A stretch of DNA of 26,453 nucleotides from the NCBI GenBank assembly GCA_002423705.1, contig DINW01000074.1, forward strand, positions 4,837 to 31,289. The letters run 5' to 3'. The position numbers were made by a program, and so were the translations under genes. A model generated the notes under the pieces. It made no database searches, was not told the origin of the DNA, and was given only the letters and a program-made list of their open reading frames with translations. Positions within the stretch are counted from its first letter, which is position 1, and every line of letters begins with the position of its first letter. This document shows, piece after piece, positions 7,361-15,464 of this stretch. This stretch comes from Clostridium sp. UBA5530 (GTDB lineage: Bacteria; Bacillota; Clostridia; Clostridiales; Clostridiaceae).

Positions 7361-7454
7361 CTTTTAATTTAATCTTTTAACTATGGTATCAAAGAAATGT
7401 AGTTTAAGCTAAGGCTTGAATTATAAATAAAATAATTAATATGGGGGGAAATTT

Positions 7455-8771
7455 ATGAAAAAGATCATGCGCTTCCTAGAAGAGCACGTAGTTCCCATAG
7501 CGGCAAAGATGGGAGGACAAAAACATCTTAGTGCAATCAGAGATGGATTTGTAGCAATTATGCCTTTAATTATCTTGTGTTCTTTTGCCATCTTATTAAA
7601 TGGTTTTCCATGGAAACCATTGCCTAATCTTTTAGACAAGATATTTGGTGTTAGTGCAGAGGGTGCAGGTTACTGGAAAAACTTCGGGGGATACATTTGG
7701 ACCGGAACCTTCGCTATAATGTCTCCATTAGTATGTTTTGCTACTAGCTATAGTTTAGCAAAATCTTATGAAGTAGATGGACTTGGAGCTGGAATCACAG
7801 CTTTAGCAGCATTAATGATGTTATATGCTACAGCTAACGGAGGATTCCCACTTGACTACTTAGGAGCATCAGGGTTATTTGTTGCTTTAATAGTTGCTTT
7901 ACTTGTTACCCAATTATTTGTAAAACTTATGAAAAGTCCAAAACTTTTAATAAAGATGCCTGAAGGAGTTCCACCAGCAGTATCTAGATCCTTTGCAGCA
8001 TTGTTCCCAGTAATGATAACCTTAGCAGTAGTTTCTTTAGTAAATTGTATATTGGTAACTCTTGGAGTAACTAATATACATGAGCTAGTATTTAAAGTAA
8101 TTCAAAGACCATTGCAAGGGGCAGCTCAAGGTCTTGGATGGGCAGTATTACTAGTCTTTGTTATTCACCTATTATGGTTCTTTGGCTTACATGGACCAAA
8201 TATCTTACTAGCTATAACCAATCCATTATACATGCCAGCATTAGAAGAAAACGTAAAGGCTTTTGGTAATGGAGTTTCTAACTTTAACGTTCCTAATATT
8301 ATAGTTCCTCAATTCTTTGATGCCTTTGTATATATGGGAGGAGCAGGAACTACAATAGGATTGCTATTAGCTATATATATAGCATCTAGAAAGAAAAAGT
8401 CAGCTCTTATGGAGCAATATAAAGGAGTAGCTAATCTAGCCTTAGCACCTGGAATATTTAACATTAATGAACCAGTACTATTTGGTATGCCAATAGTTTT
8501 AAATCCAGTTCTTGCAATACCATTTATAATAACACCAATAGTTTTAGTTCTAGTAACTTACTTTGCTATGAGTACAGGACTAGTACCAAAGGTTGTGGCA
8601 GCTCCACCATGGACATTCCCACCAATTATCTCAGGACTTACAGCAGTAGCTTCATGGAGAGGTGCGGTATTATCAATTATCAATTTAGCTATAAGTATAG
8701 TTATATACCTACCATTCGTATTAGTAGGACACGATAAAGAAGTTGTTGTAGACAAAGGAATTTCAGGCTAG
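7455..8771 (+). CDS. PTS EIIC membrane transporter, lactose/cellobiose family
   Basis: A 438-residue polytopic membrane permease with about ten hydrophobic segments, the normal length for Lac/Chb EIIC. Typical landmarks are the amphipathic N-terminus (RFLEEHVVPIAAK), FGLHG around residues 243-247, and INEPVLFG, whose Glu at 338-340 is part of the sugar-binding NEP motif. It imports and phosphorylates a beta-linked disaccharide or amino sugar together with EIIB and EIIA. The motif set cannot separate cellobiose, chitobiose and MurNAc-GlcNAc, but the downstream MupG and GlcNAc kinase genes favour an amino-sugar disaccharide. GGGGGG at 7443-7448 sits 6 nt before the ATG. Confidence 0.92.
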   Translation: MKKIMRFLEEHVVPIAAKMGGQKHLSAIRDGFVAIMPLIILCSFAILLNGFPWKPLPNLLDKIFGVSAEGAGYWKNFGGYIWTGTFAIMSPLVCFATSYSLAKSYEVDGLGAGITALAALMMLYATANGGFPLDYLGASGLFVALIVALLVTQLFVKLMKSPKLLIKMPEGVPPAVSRSFAALFPVMITLAVVSLVNCILVTLGVTNIHELVFKVIQRPLQGAAQGLGWAVLLVFVIHLLWFFGLHGPNILLAITNPLYMPALEENVKAFGNGVSNFNVPNIIVPQFFDAFVYMGGAGTTIGLLLAIYIASRKKKSALMEQYKGVANLALAPGIFNINEPVLFGMPIVLNPVLAIPFIITPIVLVLVTYFAMSTGLVPKVVAAPPWTFPPIISGLTAVASWRGAVLSIINLAISIVIYLPFVLVGHDKEVVVDKGISG

Positions 8772-8824
8772 TATCATATAATTAATGTAATTATGGTAGA
8801 TATATTAAAGGAGTGAGCAAGAGC

Positions 8825-9121
8825 ATGGAGGAAATAGTATTAAATCTTATTATGCATAGTGGAGATGCACGAAGTTGTGCTATGGAAGCTATACAAAGTG
8901 CTAAAGTTGGAAATTTTGAAAAGGCTAGGGAGTTGTTAGAAAAGTCAAGTGAAGAGCTTGGAAGAGCTCATATAGCTCAAACTAGTTTAATTCAAAAGGA
9001 GGCTGACGGAGATAAAATAGAATTTTCATTACTATTGGTGCATGCTCAAGACCATTTAATGACTACTATAACATTAAAGGATTTAGCAGCAGAGATAGTT
9101 GAACTTTATTCTAGATTGTAA
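8825..9121 (+). CDS. PTS EIIA component, lactose/cellobiose family
   Basis: A 98-residue, helical, trimer-forming phosphocarrier of the Lac/Chb family. The C-terminal motif VHAQDHLMT carries the phospho-accepting His (residue 73) and the metal-binding Asp nearby. The leading helix (EEIVLNLIMHSGDARSCAMEA) is also family-typical. The frame is open from a GTG at 8813, but that GTG overlaps the AAAGGAG SD (8807-8813), so the ATG at 8825, 11 nt after the SD, is the sensible start. It is followed by an intercistronic hairpin before the kinase gene. Confidence 0.92.
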   Translation: MEEIVLNLIMHSGDARSCAMEAIQSAKVGNFEKARELLEKSSEELGRAHIAQTSLIQKEADGDKIEFSLLLVHAQDHLMTTITLKDLAAEIVELYSRL

Positions 9122-9131
9122 GTACAATAAG

Positions 9132-9160
9132 GCTCATAAGGGAAGACTTCTCTTATGAGC
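9132..9160 (+). terminator. Intercistronic hairpin between EIIA and kinase genes
   Basis: The arms GCTCATAAGGGAAG and CTTCTCTTATGAGC are fully complementary with one G-T pair around a single base, so the tip must open into a small loop. The tail TTAATTATTA is a poor U-run. It may act as a partial terminator or an mRNA-end protector, giving more PTS proteins than kinase and MupG. Confidence 0.55.
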
Positions 9161-9180
9161 TTAATTATTATGGAGGGAAT

Positions 9181-10083
9181 ATGGAATATATTATAGGGAT
9201 AGATGGTGGCGGAACAAAAACAGAAACTGTAGCCTTTAATCTTAAAGGAGAAGAAATAAAAAGAGTATATACAGGATTCTCCAATTTGGTAATGGGACAA
9301 CAGGAAGCACTAAAAAATATAATTGATCCCATCAAAGAATGTATAAAAGAACTGGGGAGAGAAGGGCTTGAGGGTATCTATCTAGGACTGGCAGGGGTGG
9401 AAGTTGGAAAAAACAAAGATATAGTTAAAAATGAAATAGAAAGGTATTTTCAAATAACACCTGAAGTGAAAAATGACTCTCAGCTAGCTTTAAAAGCATT
9501 ATTAAGAGGAAAGGATGGCATATTAGTTGTAGCTGGTACTGGATCTATAGCCTATGGAATAAATAAAGGCAAAGAAGAAGGCTGTGGGGGATGGGGACAC
9601 CTTCTAGGAGATGAAGGTAGTGCCTATGGGGTGGCTATAGAGGCCATTAAAAGGCTCACCTACGAAGCAGATTGTGGTTTAGAGAGAAGTAACTTAGCTG
9701 AAAATATATATAATGTTTTAAAGGTTAAAGATATAAATGACGTTATAGGATTTGTTTATGGTAATGGGAAAAATGAAATAGCGGCTCTTACTCCTGTTGT
9801 TAATAAATTGGCTCAAGATGGAGACAAAATGGCTATAGAAATATTAGAGGTTCAAGGACAAAAGCTTGGGGAAACCACTTATAGACTTTGTAAAAAACTA
9901 GGGTATGAAACCAGAGTAAATATAGGTTTGGTAGGAAGCACCATAAAAAAATGTGAGATTTTAAAAGCAGCTTTTATAAGATATATAGGGAAGAAAATGC
10001 AACAAGTAACTATAATAGATGAAGATATATCCATGGCAAAGGGAGCTTACTATATGCATGTAATATCAAGGGAAAATATATAA
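9181..10083 (+). CDS. BadF/BadG-family N-acetylglucosamine kinase
   Basis: A 300-residue cytosolic sugar kinase of the actin/hexokinase ATPase fold. The N-terminal phosphate-1 loop IGIDGGGTKT (residues 5-14), NDSQLAL with probable catalytic Asp99, the phosphate-2 loop VAGTGSIAYG (117-126) and the GGWGHLLGDEGSAYG block (136-150) are those of bacterial and mammalian GlcNAc kinases. It most likely converts the GlcNAc released by the downstream MupG-type hydrolase to GlcNAc-6-P. GGAGGG at 9172-9177 gives a good start at 9181. It ends 17 nt before the MupG gene, and the two genes form the catabolic half of the operon. Confidence 0.85.
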   Translation: MEYIIGIDGGGTKTETVAFNLKGEEIKRVYTGFSNLVMGQQEALKNIIDPIKECIKELGREGLEGIYLGLAGVEVGKNKDIVKNEIERYFQITPEVKNDSQLALKALLRGKDGILVVAGTGSIAYGINKGKEEGCGGWGHLLGDEGSAYGVAIEAIKRLTYEADCGLERSNLAENIYNVLKVKDINDVIGFVYGNGKNEIAALTPVVNKLAQDGDKMAIEILEVQGQKLGETTYRLCKKLGYETRVNIGLVGSTIKKCEILKAAFIRYIGKKMQQVTIIDEDISMAKGAYYMHVISRENI

Positions 10084-10100
10084 AGAAAGAGGGGAAGTTT

Positions 10101-11180
10101 ATGGCTTTAGGGATATCTATATATCCTCACCATAATACAAAGGATGAAATAAAGGAATATATAACTACTGCAGCTAAGTATGGATACAGTAGAATTTTCA
10201 CATGTTTACTTTCTGTAAATGGAGATAAAGAAGCTATACTGAAGGAATTTAAAGAAACAATAAATCATGGCAATAACTATAACATGGAAACTATTTTAGA
10301 TGTAAGTCCGTCTATATTTCATACATTGGGTATAAATTTTACAGACTTATCTTTCTTCAAATCTATGGGGGCAGCGGGGGTAAGGCTAGATATAGGATAT
10401 AGTGGCTTAGAAGAATCTATTATGACATATAATCCAGAGAATTTAAAAATAGAGATAAATATGAGCAATGGAACCAAAACTATAGACAATATACTGTCTT
10501 ATAGACCTAATACTAAGAATCTTATAGGATGCCATAATTTCTACCCTCATAGGTATACAGGACTTGCCTTGGAACACTTTATAAAGTGTTCTAAACAATT
10601 TAAAGATTTAGGAATAACAACGGCAGCTTTTGTGAATTCTAAAAATGCTAATATAGGGCCTTGGCCTGTAGAAGAAGGATTATGCACTTTAGAACACCAT
10701 AGAAATCTTCCTATAGAAGTTCAAGGAAAACATCTGGTATCCTTAGGGGTAATAGATGACATCATAATAGCTAATTCCTTTGCCAGTGAAAAGGAACTGA
10801 AAGGATTAAGTGAAATAAGGAAAGATATGATTCAACTGAGAGCGAAATTGGAACATAATATCCCAGCTGTAGAAAAATCCATAGTGCTAGATGAAACCCA
10901 CTTTAATAGAGGTGACGTATCTGAATATATGATAAGGTCTACTCAAAGCAGATTAAAATATAGTGATAATGAATTTAAGGTATTTAATCCTAAAGACATA
11001 AAAAGAGGAGATATAATAATAGAAAGTTCTTTATATGGACATTATGCTGGAGAGCTTCAAATAGCATTAAAAGATATGAATAATTCAGGTAGAAGCAATG
11101 TGGTAGGCAGGGTAGTAGAAGAAGAGATATTCTTATTAGATACTATAAACCCATGGGATAAATTCTCATTCACTTTATAA
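10101..11180 (+). CDS. mupG: MupG-type 6-phospho-N-acetylmuramidase (DUF871)
   Basis: A 359-residue DUF871 protein with the expected length and layout: an N-terminal TIM-barrel-like domain beginning LGISIYPHH, the conserved SIFHTLGI and GVRLDIGYSG segments, IGCHNFYPHRYTGL at mid-protein, GLCTLEHHR, and a C-terminal cyclophilin-like beta domain from about residue 240 ending near NPWDKFSF. Characterised members (S. aureus MupG) cut MurNAc-6P-GlcNAc inside the cell to MurNAc-6-P and GlcNAc. The preceding GlcNAc kinase and PTS genes fit that reaction. No MurQ etherase for MurNAc-6-P lies in the window. GAGGGG at 10090-10095 supports ATG 10101. A large terminator follows. Confidence 0.85.
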   Translation: MALGISIYPHHNTKDEIKEYITTAAKYGYSRIFTCLLSVNGDKEAILKEFKETINHGNNYNMETILDVSPSIFHTLGINFTDLSFFKSMGAAGVRLDIGYSGLEESIMTYNPENLKIEINMSNGTKTIDNILSYRPNTKNLIGCHNFYPHRYTGLALEHFIKCSKQFKDLGITTAAFVNSKNANIGPWPVEEGLCTLEHHRNLPIEVQGKHLVSLGVIDDIIIANSFASEKELKGLSEIRKDMIQLRAKLEHNIPAVEKSIVLDETHFNRGDVSEYMIRSTQSRLKYSDNEFKVFNPKDIKRGDIIIESSLYGHYAGELQIALKDMNNSGRSNVVGRVVEEEIFLLDTINPWDKFSFTL

Positions 11181-11192
11181 TAAAAAAGATTT

Positions 11193-11258
11193 TATACGCT
11201 CCTCTTTATAGTAAACAGTTTTTCCCCTTTAGACTGTTTACCATAAGGGGAGCATATA
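11193..11258. terminator. Long bidirectional terminator between mupG and the ZIP gene
   Basis: The arms TATACGCTCCTCTTTAT.GTAAACAGT and ACTGTTTACCATAAGGGGAGCATATA form a stem of about 26 bp with a few G-T pairs and mismatches around a loop of about 13 nt. Read on the minus strand it is followed by ATCTTTTTTATT, a good U-run for the ZIP gene. On the plus strand the tail is AATTTCATTT. Confidence 0.75.
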
Positions 11259-11281
11259 AATTTCATTTCGTATATATTATT

Positions 11282-12091
11282 TTATCCTAAAGCTACATCA
11301 AGTATCATCATGATGGCAAAGCCTATCATAGTTCCGATGGTAGCTAAATCTGTGCTACCTTCTTGCTGAGCTTCAGGGATTAACTCTTCTACAACCACAT
11401 AAATCATAGCTCCAGCAGCAAAGCTTAATGCGTATGGCAGAATGGACTGAATATAGATTACTGTGGCAGCACCAATAACACCAGCTATAGGTTCTACTAC
11501 TCCAGAGCCTTGGCCATATAAGAAACTTTTCCACCTAGATAAACCTTCTCTTCTTAAAGGAATAGATACCGCTGCACCCTCAGGAAAGTTTTGAAGGCCG
11601 ATACCTAATGCCAGGGCTAGAGCCCCAGCTATAGAAGCGGAAGGAGAACCAGCAGCTATGCCACCAAAGGCTACACCTACTGCAAGACCTTCAGGAATGT
11701 TATGAAGAGTTATGGCTAACACCAATAAAATACTTCTTTGCCAGGAAGTCTTAACTCCTTCGGCTTTAGATGAATCTAAACCTAAATGAAGATGAGGCAA
11801 AAATTTATCTACAAGGAACAAGAATAGTCCTCCCAATAGGAATCCAACCACAGCTGGTATCCATGGGGTTTTTCCAGCAGCCTCACTCATCTCTATGGAG
11901 GGAGCTAAAAGGGACCAGAAGCTAGCAGCAATCATAACTCCAGCAGCAAATCCTAGCATAGTATTTAGTACTTTTTTATTTATAGATTTAAAGAAAAATA
12001 CCAAGGAAGACCCTAGAGCAGTAACACCCCAAGTAAATAATGTAGCTAAGAGAGCTTGAACAACAGGATTAAGATTATAAAACCAACTCAT
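11282..12091 (-). CDS. ZIP-family divalent metal transporter, GufA/ZupT type
   Basis: A 269-residue inner-membrane permease with about eight helices for uptake of zinc or related divalent ions. The two metal-binding signatures HNIPEG (residues 130-135) and QNFPEG (167-172) are present, as is VEELIPEA near the C-terminus (234-241). The loop between helices carries a short HxH (PHLHLG, 100-104), common in ZIP proteins. GC content is somewhat higher than its neighbours, as often seen in Ala/Gly-rich membrane proteins. AGAGGTG lies 8-10 nt before the ATG. It is a monocistronic gene, divergent from pepF and convergent with mupG. Confidence 0.92.
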   Translation of the reverse strand: MSWFYNLNPVVQALLATLFTWGVTALGSSLVFFFKSINKKVLNTMLGFAAGVMIAASFWSLLAPSIEMSEAAGKTPWIPAVVGFLLGGLFLFLVDKFLPHLHLGLDSSKAEGVKTSWQRSILLVLAITLHNIPEGLAVGVAFGGIAAGSPSASIAGALALALGIGLQNFPEGAAVSIPLRREGLSRWKSFLYGQGSGVVEPIAGVIGAATVIYIQSILPYALSFAAGAMIYVVVEELIPEAQQEGSTDLATIGTMIGFAIMMILDVALG

Positions 12092-12124
12092 AAAATCACC
12101 TCTTTAATTGATAATTACTATTAA

Positions 12125-12153
12125 TTAATAATATAATATCATACTTTTATAAT
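12125..12153 (+). promoter_or_regulatory. Possible sigma-A promoter in the ZIP/pepF divergent region
   Basis: TTAATA (12125-12130), 17 nt, TATAAT (12148-12153). The -35 is weak. It is noted because its -10 box begins the segment shared with the aldehyde dehydrogenase promoter. Confidence 0.35.
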
Positions 12154-12177
12154 TATTTCTATTTAAAATATATGGAA
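12148..12177 (+). repeat. Promoter-proximal repeat, second copy
   Basis: TATAATTATTT, one base, then TATTTAAAATATATGGAA; the same blocks are at 2424-2455. The 18-mer block is identical in both. Confidence 0.5.
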
Positions 12178-12190
12178 TAATCCAAAAACT

Positions 12191-12215
12191 GATACAGATT
12201 AGCGGAAACTGTATC
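12191..12215. promoter_or_regulatory. Inverted repeat upstream of pepF
   Basis: GATACAG and CTGTATC form perfect 7-bp arms around an 11-nt, relatively GC-rich centre. The repeat lies about 45-70 bp upstream of the predicted pepF transcription start and between two divergent genes, so it could be an operator for either. No known regulator motif is recognised. Confidence 0.4.
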
Positions 12216-12243
12216 TATAAAGAAATATTTTATGTTTTTTCAA

Positions 12244-12252
12244 TGCTATAAT
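12244..12252 (+). promoter_or_regulatory. Extended -10 promoter of pepF
   Basis: TGCTATAAT is an extended -10 box (TGN plus TATAAT at 12247-12252) about 35 bp before the start codon. No good -35 is seen at 17 nt, which is usual for extended -10 promoters. Confidence 0.5.
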
Positions 12253-12286
12253 AACATTAAGGATATTAACTAAGGAGGTCATAACA

Positions 12287-14059
12287 ATGCTTAATATGAA
12301 CTGGAGCTTAAAGGAATTATATGAGGGTTTTCATTGTAAGGAGTTCAAGGAAGATATAAAAAAATTAGATAAAAAAATAGAAGACATAAATCTATGGGCT
12401 TCAAATACATTGAAGAATCATTTAGATGAAGAAAAAAAACTAAAGGAATACATTGAACTCACATCTAGTTATACTTTGATTATAGGAAAGTTATCATCAT
12501 TTTGCAGCTTAAGTTTATCAACAGATGCAAAGAATTCTGATGCTAAAAAATATATGTCTGTTATTAATAAAAAACAAACTGCTATAACGGAAGCTAACGT
12601 AATGTTTATGAAATGGTTAAATGATGTAGACAACATTAATGATATTATAGAAGCTTCAAGTTGCTTAAAAAAATATGAATTTATAATAAAAAATATGAAA
12701 GAAAATAGTCACTATCTTCTTAAAGAAGATGTAGAGGTAGCCATAGCAAAGATGAAGCTAACAGGTTCTTCTTCATGGGAAACTCTAAGGAACACTCTTA
12801 CCTCTAATCATATGGTTCCAATAACTATAGATGGTAAGGAAGAAGTTCTAAGCATAAATAAAGTTAAGAATATGTTGTTTAGTAAGGAAGAACATACTAG
12901 AAAAAGTGCATTTGAAGCTGAACTAAAAAGCAATAAAGCAATAGAAGAAGGGGTAGCAGCAGCTCTTAACGGCATAAAAGGAGAAGTTTTAACCCTTTGT
13001 GAGATGAAAGGGTATGAATCTCCACTTCATAAGACATTAATAGATGCTAGGATGGATGAGGAAACATTAAATTCTATGCTTCAAGCCATAAAGGAATCCT
13101 TAGAAGATTTTCAAAGATATTTTAAAAAGAAAGGGGAGCTTTTGGGACATAAAGGAAAACTACCTTATTATGATGTTATGGCTCCTGTAAGTAACATAGA
13201 AAAAGATTATACCTATGAAGATGCTAAGGATTTCATAGTAAAGCATTTTACCTTATTTTCTAAGGATATGGGGAAAATGGCAGAGGAAGCCTTCGATAAT
13301 AGATGGATAGATGCGGAGATAAAGGAAGGCAAAAGAGGAGGGGCATTTTGTTCTAGTATTTATTCTATAAAGGAAAGCAGAATTCTATGTAGTTTCAATG
13401 GGAGTTTTAAAAATGTTTGCACTTTAGCTCACGAGCTTGGACACGCTTATCATAGCAGAGTTCTTTTCAATGAAGATCTATTAAATACTAGATATCCTAT
13501 GCCTTTAGCAGAGACTGCTTCCATATTTTCAGAGACTATGGTAAGAAATGCAGCATTAAAAGAGGCAAGTAAAGATGAAGCATTAACAATACTAGGAGCT
13601 GAATTGACTAACTGTGCCTCTGTTATAGTAGATATATATGCAAGGTTCTTATTTGAAAAGGAAGTATTTGAAAGAAGAAAAAATGGGGATTTATCTGTAG
13701 ATGAGATAAAGAATATAATGCTTTGGGCTGAAAAAGAAGCCTATGGAGAAGCTATAGATGAAAATACTTTAGATCCATATGCATGGATTCATAAACCTCA
13801 TTATTATTTCACGGAAAGGAACTTCTATAATTTCCCATATGCCTTTGGTCTTTTATTCTCCAAGGGATTGTATAGTCAATACTTAAAACATGGAACTGAC
13901 TTTGTGGAAAAATATAATGATATATTAAAGTTAACAGGGAAAGCTAACATTTATGATGTAGCAAAGTTTGCTGGGATAGATGTCCATGACGTAAACTTCT
14001 GGAGAAGTTCTTTAGATATAGTTAGAGCAGATATAGATAAATTTTGTAACCTAAATTAA
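12287..14059 (+). CDS. pepF: Oligoendopeptidase F (M3 metallopeptidase)
   Basis: A 590-residue zinc peptidase of family M3B, close to the usual 600. The helical N-terminal PepF domain covers roughly residues 1-200. The catalytic domain carries the zinc motif HELGHAYH (His382, Glu383, His386) and a downstream AETASIFSE helix whose Glu409 is the likely third ligand. The segment HKPHYYFTERNFYNFPYAFG near the C-terminus is the conserved substrate-binding block with Tyr and His residues. It cleaves short oligopeptides in the cytosol. AAGGAGGTC at 12272-12280, 6 nt before the ATG, is a near-perfect SD. It is a single gene closed by a strong terminator. Confidence 0.94.
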   Translation: MLNMNWSLKELYEGFHCKEFKEDIKKLDKKIEDINLWASNTLKNHLDEEKKLKEYIELTSSYTLIIGKLSSFCSLSLSTDAKNSDAKKYMSVINKKQTAITEANVMFMKWLNDVDNINDIIEASSCLKKYEFIIKNMKENSHYLLKEDVEVAIAKMKLTGSSSWETLRNTLTSNHMVPITIDGKEEVLSINKVKNMLFSKEEHTRKSAFEAELKSNKAIEEGVAAALNGIKGEVLTLCEMKGYESPLHKTLIDARMDEETLNSMLQAIKESLEDFQRYFKKKGELLGHKGKLPYYDVMAPVSNIEKDYTYEDAKDFIVKHFTLFSKDMGKMAEEAFDNRWIDAEIKEGKRGGAFCSSIYSIKESRILCSFNGSFKNVCTLAHELGHAYHSRVLFNEDLLNTRYPMPLAETASIFSETMVRNAALKEASKDEALTILGAELTNCASVIVDIYARFLFEKEVFERRKNGDLSVDEIKNIMLWAEKEAYGEAIDENTLDPYAWIHKPHYYFTERNFYNFPYAFGLLFSKGLYSQYLKHGTDFVEKYNDILKLTGKANIYDVAKFAGIDVHDVNFWRSSLDIVRADIDKFCNLN

Positions 14060-14071
14060 TAATAAGTAAAT

Positions 14072-14122
14072 AAAAATAAAAGTCCTATTGAAGCAGTAGC
14101 TTTCAATGGGACTTTTATTTTT
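14072..14122 (+). terminator. Rho-independent terminator of pepF
   Basis: A 21-bp stem (14072-14092 with 14102-14122, one G-T pair, core AAGTCCTATTGAA) closes a 9-nt loop. The 3' arm itself supplies the U-run ACTTTTATTTTT. Confidence 0.88.
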
Positions 14123-14156
14123 GCATATTACTTAAATGAAAATTAGAACTATTGAA

Positions 14157-14194
14157 TAATTATTTTAAATATTATACAATATTTAAAATGATTA
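14157..14194. promoter_or_regulatory. 38-bp AT-rich palindrome upstream of pucR
   Basis: TTTTAAATATT and AATATTTAAAA are perfect 11-bp arms around ATAC. The symmetry continues outward (TAATTA against TGATTA) to 17 bp per arm with one mismatch. It lies 106 bp before the pucR start codon and could be an operator. Because it contains only A-T pairs apart from two bases, low complexity may contribute. Confidence 0.4.
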
Positions 14195-14263
14195 AATATT
14201 AATTTAATAAGAAAACATTATACTTATGTAAAAAGTAATAAATTGATGAAAAAATAATTTTAG

Positions 14264-14299
14264 AGGGGGGACACGTCAAATAAATTTGGCGTTAAAATT
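14264..14299 (+). promoter_or_regulatory. SD and hairpin ahead of the pucR start codon
   Basis: The only good SD, AGGGGGG at 14264-14270, lies 29 nt from ATG 14300. The palindrome ACGTCAAATAAATTTGGCGT (14273-14292) fills the gap. Folding it would leave 2 + 7 = 9 nt between SD and ATG, the ideal distance. There is no in-frame ATG, GTG or TTG between the upstream stop (14261-14263) and 14300. Confidence 0.5.
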
Positions 14300-15454
14300 A
14301 TGGGAATATACGTTAATGATTTATTACAATGTGAACTGATGCGAAAATCCAAAGTAATAAGTGGGCATGGTGGGGTAGTTAGAGAAATCAACAGAATTTC
14401 CGTTTATGATTGTCCAGTGAGGGAAGATGTGAAGGAGAGAAATATTTTAAAAGAAGGAGATTTAATAATAACTAGTTTATTTTTTCAGAAGAGCAGTGCA
14501 AATTTATTGAGAGATTTTATAGAAATGCTCAATGATGGAGGCTGTGCAGGGATATGCGTATCAAATCAATTCTTAAAACAATTGCCTAAAGAGGTACTGA
14601 ACTTTGCTAATGAAGTTGACTTCCCTATAATACAGTTTGATATGAATATACCCTATGCAGATATAATAGAACTTACAATGGAATTAATAATTGCTCAGCA
14701 AACCTATATAATAAATGAGTTAAGAGTGGACAGGCTCCTTAAAGAGAAGATGTCTTTAGCAGATATAAAGGCTTTAGCTAATGAAATAAATCCTTACTTT
14801 AAGGAAAATTTATCAGTTGTGTATATAGGAAATTATGAATTAAAGGACAACAACATAAGTCCTAAGTTGTTTTTAGATAATATAAATTACAATACATCTT
14901 ATAAAGCCTTTTATTACAAAAAGTCTATTATTAGTATAATTACAATACCTAAAACCAGCAATAAACTTATGGATAATATGATTCAAGTGATTTTTAGAGA
15001 AGCAGATAGATACTTTAAAAATTATAATGGAGGAATAAGCGATTTTCATAGCTCCTTAACTGAGATAAATGAGGCCATAAATGAAGCCATATTTTCAATG
15101 AAGAATGCGGAATTGTTCAATGAGAAAATATGCTCTTATGATGATATAGGTATTAATAGAATTCTAATACCTATATTAGGGCATGAAGAAATGAATAAGT
15201 TTTACCACATAATCATAGATCCTATTGAAGAATACGATAAAAAATACAATGGAGAATTTTTAAAAACCATTGAATTCTTTGTAAAGAATGATGGAGATTA
15301 TAAAAAAACTGCGGAGAACTTATATCAACATGAGAACACTATACGGTATAGAATAAAAAAAATAAAGAATCTTTTAAATATGGATAATAGCACAATTAAA
15401 TTTTATGAGAGTATATCTATAGCCATAAAAATAAAGACTTTGTTAAAAAAATAA
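14300..15454 (+). CDS. PucR-family transcriptional regulator
   Basis: A 384-residue cytosolic regulator. Residues 8-125 form a PucR sensor domain (VNDLLQ, then LKEGDLIITS around 50-59 and AGICVSNQFL around 83-92). A middle region (about 150-290) corresponds to the GGDEF-like domain seen in CdaR/PucR proteins. The C-terminal HTH_30 domain contains FFVKNDGDYKKTAENLYQH and the recognition helix region ENTIRYRIKKIKNLL (345-359). Relatives control purine, amino-acid or sugar-acid breakdown and respond to the substrate. It is transcribed in the same direction as the DUF1177-ABC-hydrolase array starting 128 nt downstream and is its likely activator. Its start codon has an unusual hairpin-separated SD. 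Confidence 0.87.
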   Translation: MGIYVNDLLQCELMRKSKVISGHGGVVREINRISVYDCPVREDVKERNILKEGDLIITSLFFQKSSANLLRDFIEMLNDGGCAGICVSNQFLKQLPKEVLNFANEVDFPIIQFDMNIPYADIIELTMELIIAQQTYIINELRVDRLLKEKMSLADIKALANEINPYFKENLSVVYIGNYELKDNNISPKLFLDNINYNTSYKAFYYKKSIISIITIPKTSNKLMDNMIQVIFREADRYFKNYNGGISDFHSSLTEINEAINEAIFSMKNAELFNEKICSYDDIGINRILIPILGHEEMNKFYHIIIDPIEEYDKKYNGEFLKTIEFFVKNDGDYKKTAENLYQHENTIRYRIKKIKNLLNMDNSTIKFYESISIAIKIKTLLKK

Positions 15455-15464
15455 AATTATTATT

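Noticed and set aside
8778..8794. ATAATTA-ATG-TAATTAT palindrome before the EIIA gene
   Set aside because: Short, purely AT-rich arms within an operon; no sign of a terminator or operator.
14273..14275. ACG as a non-canonical start for pucR close to the SD
   Set aside because: Only 2 nt from the SD, an extremely rare start codon, and it sits in the hairpin arm; ATG 14300 starts the family-typical sequence.
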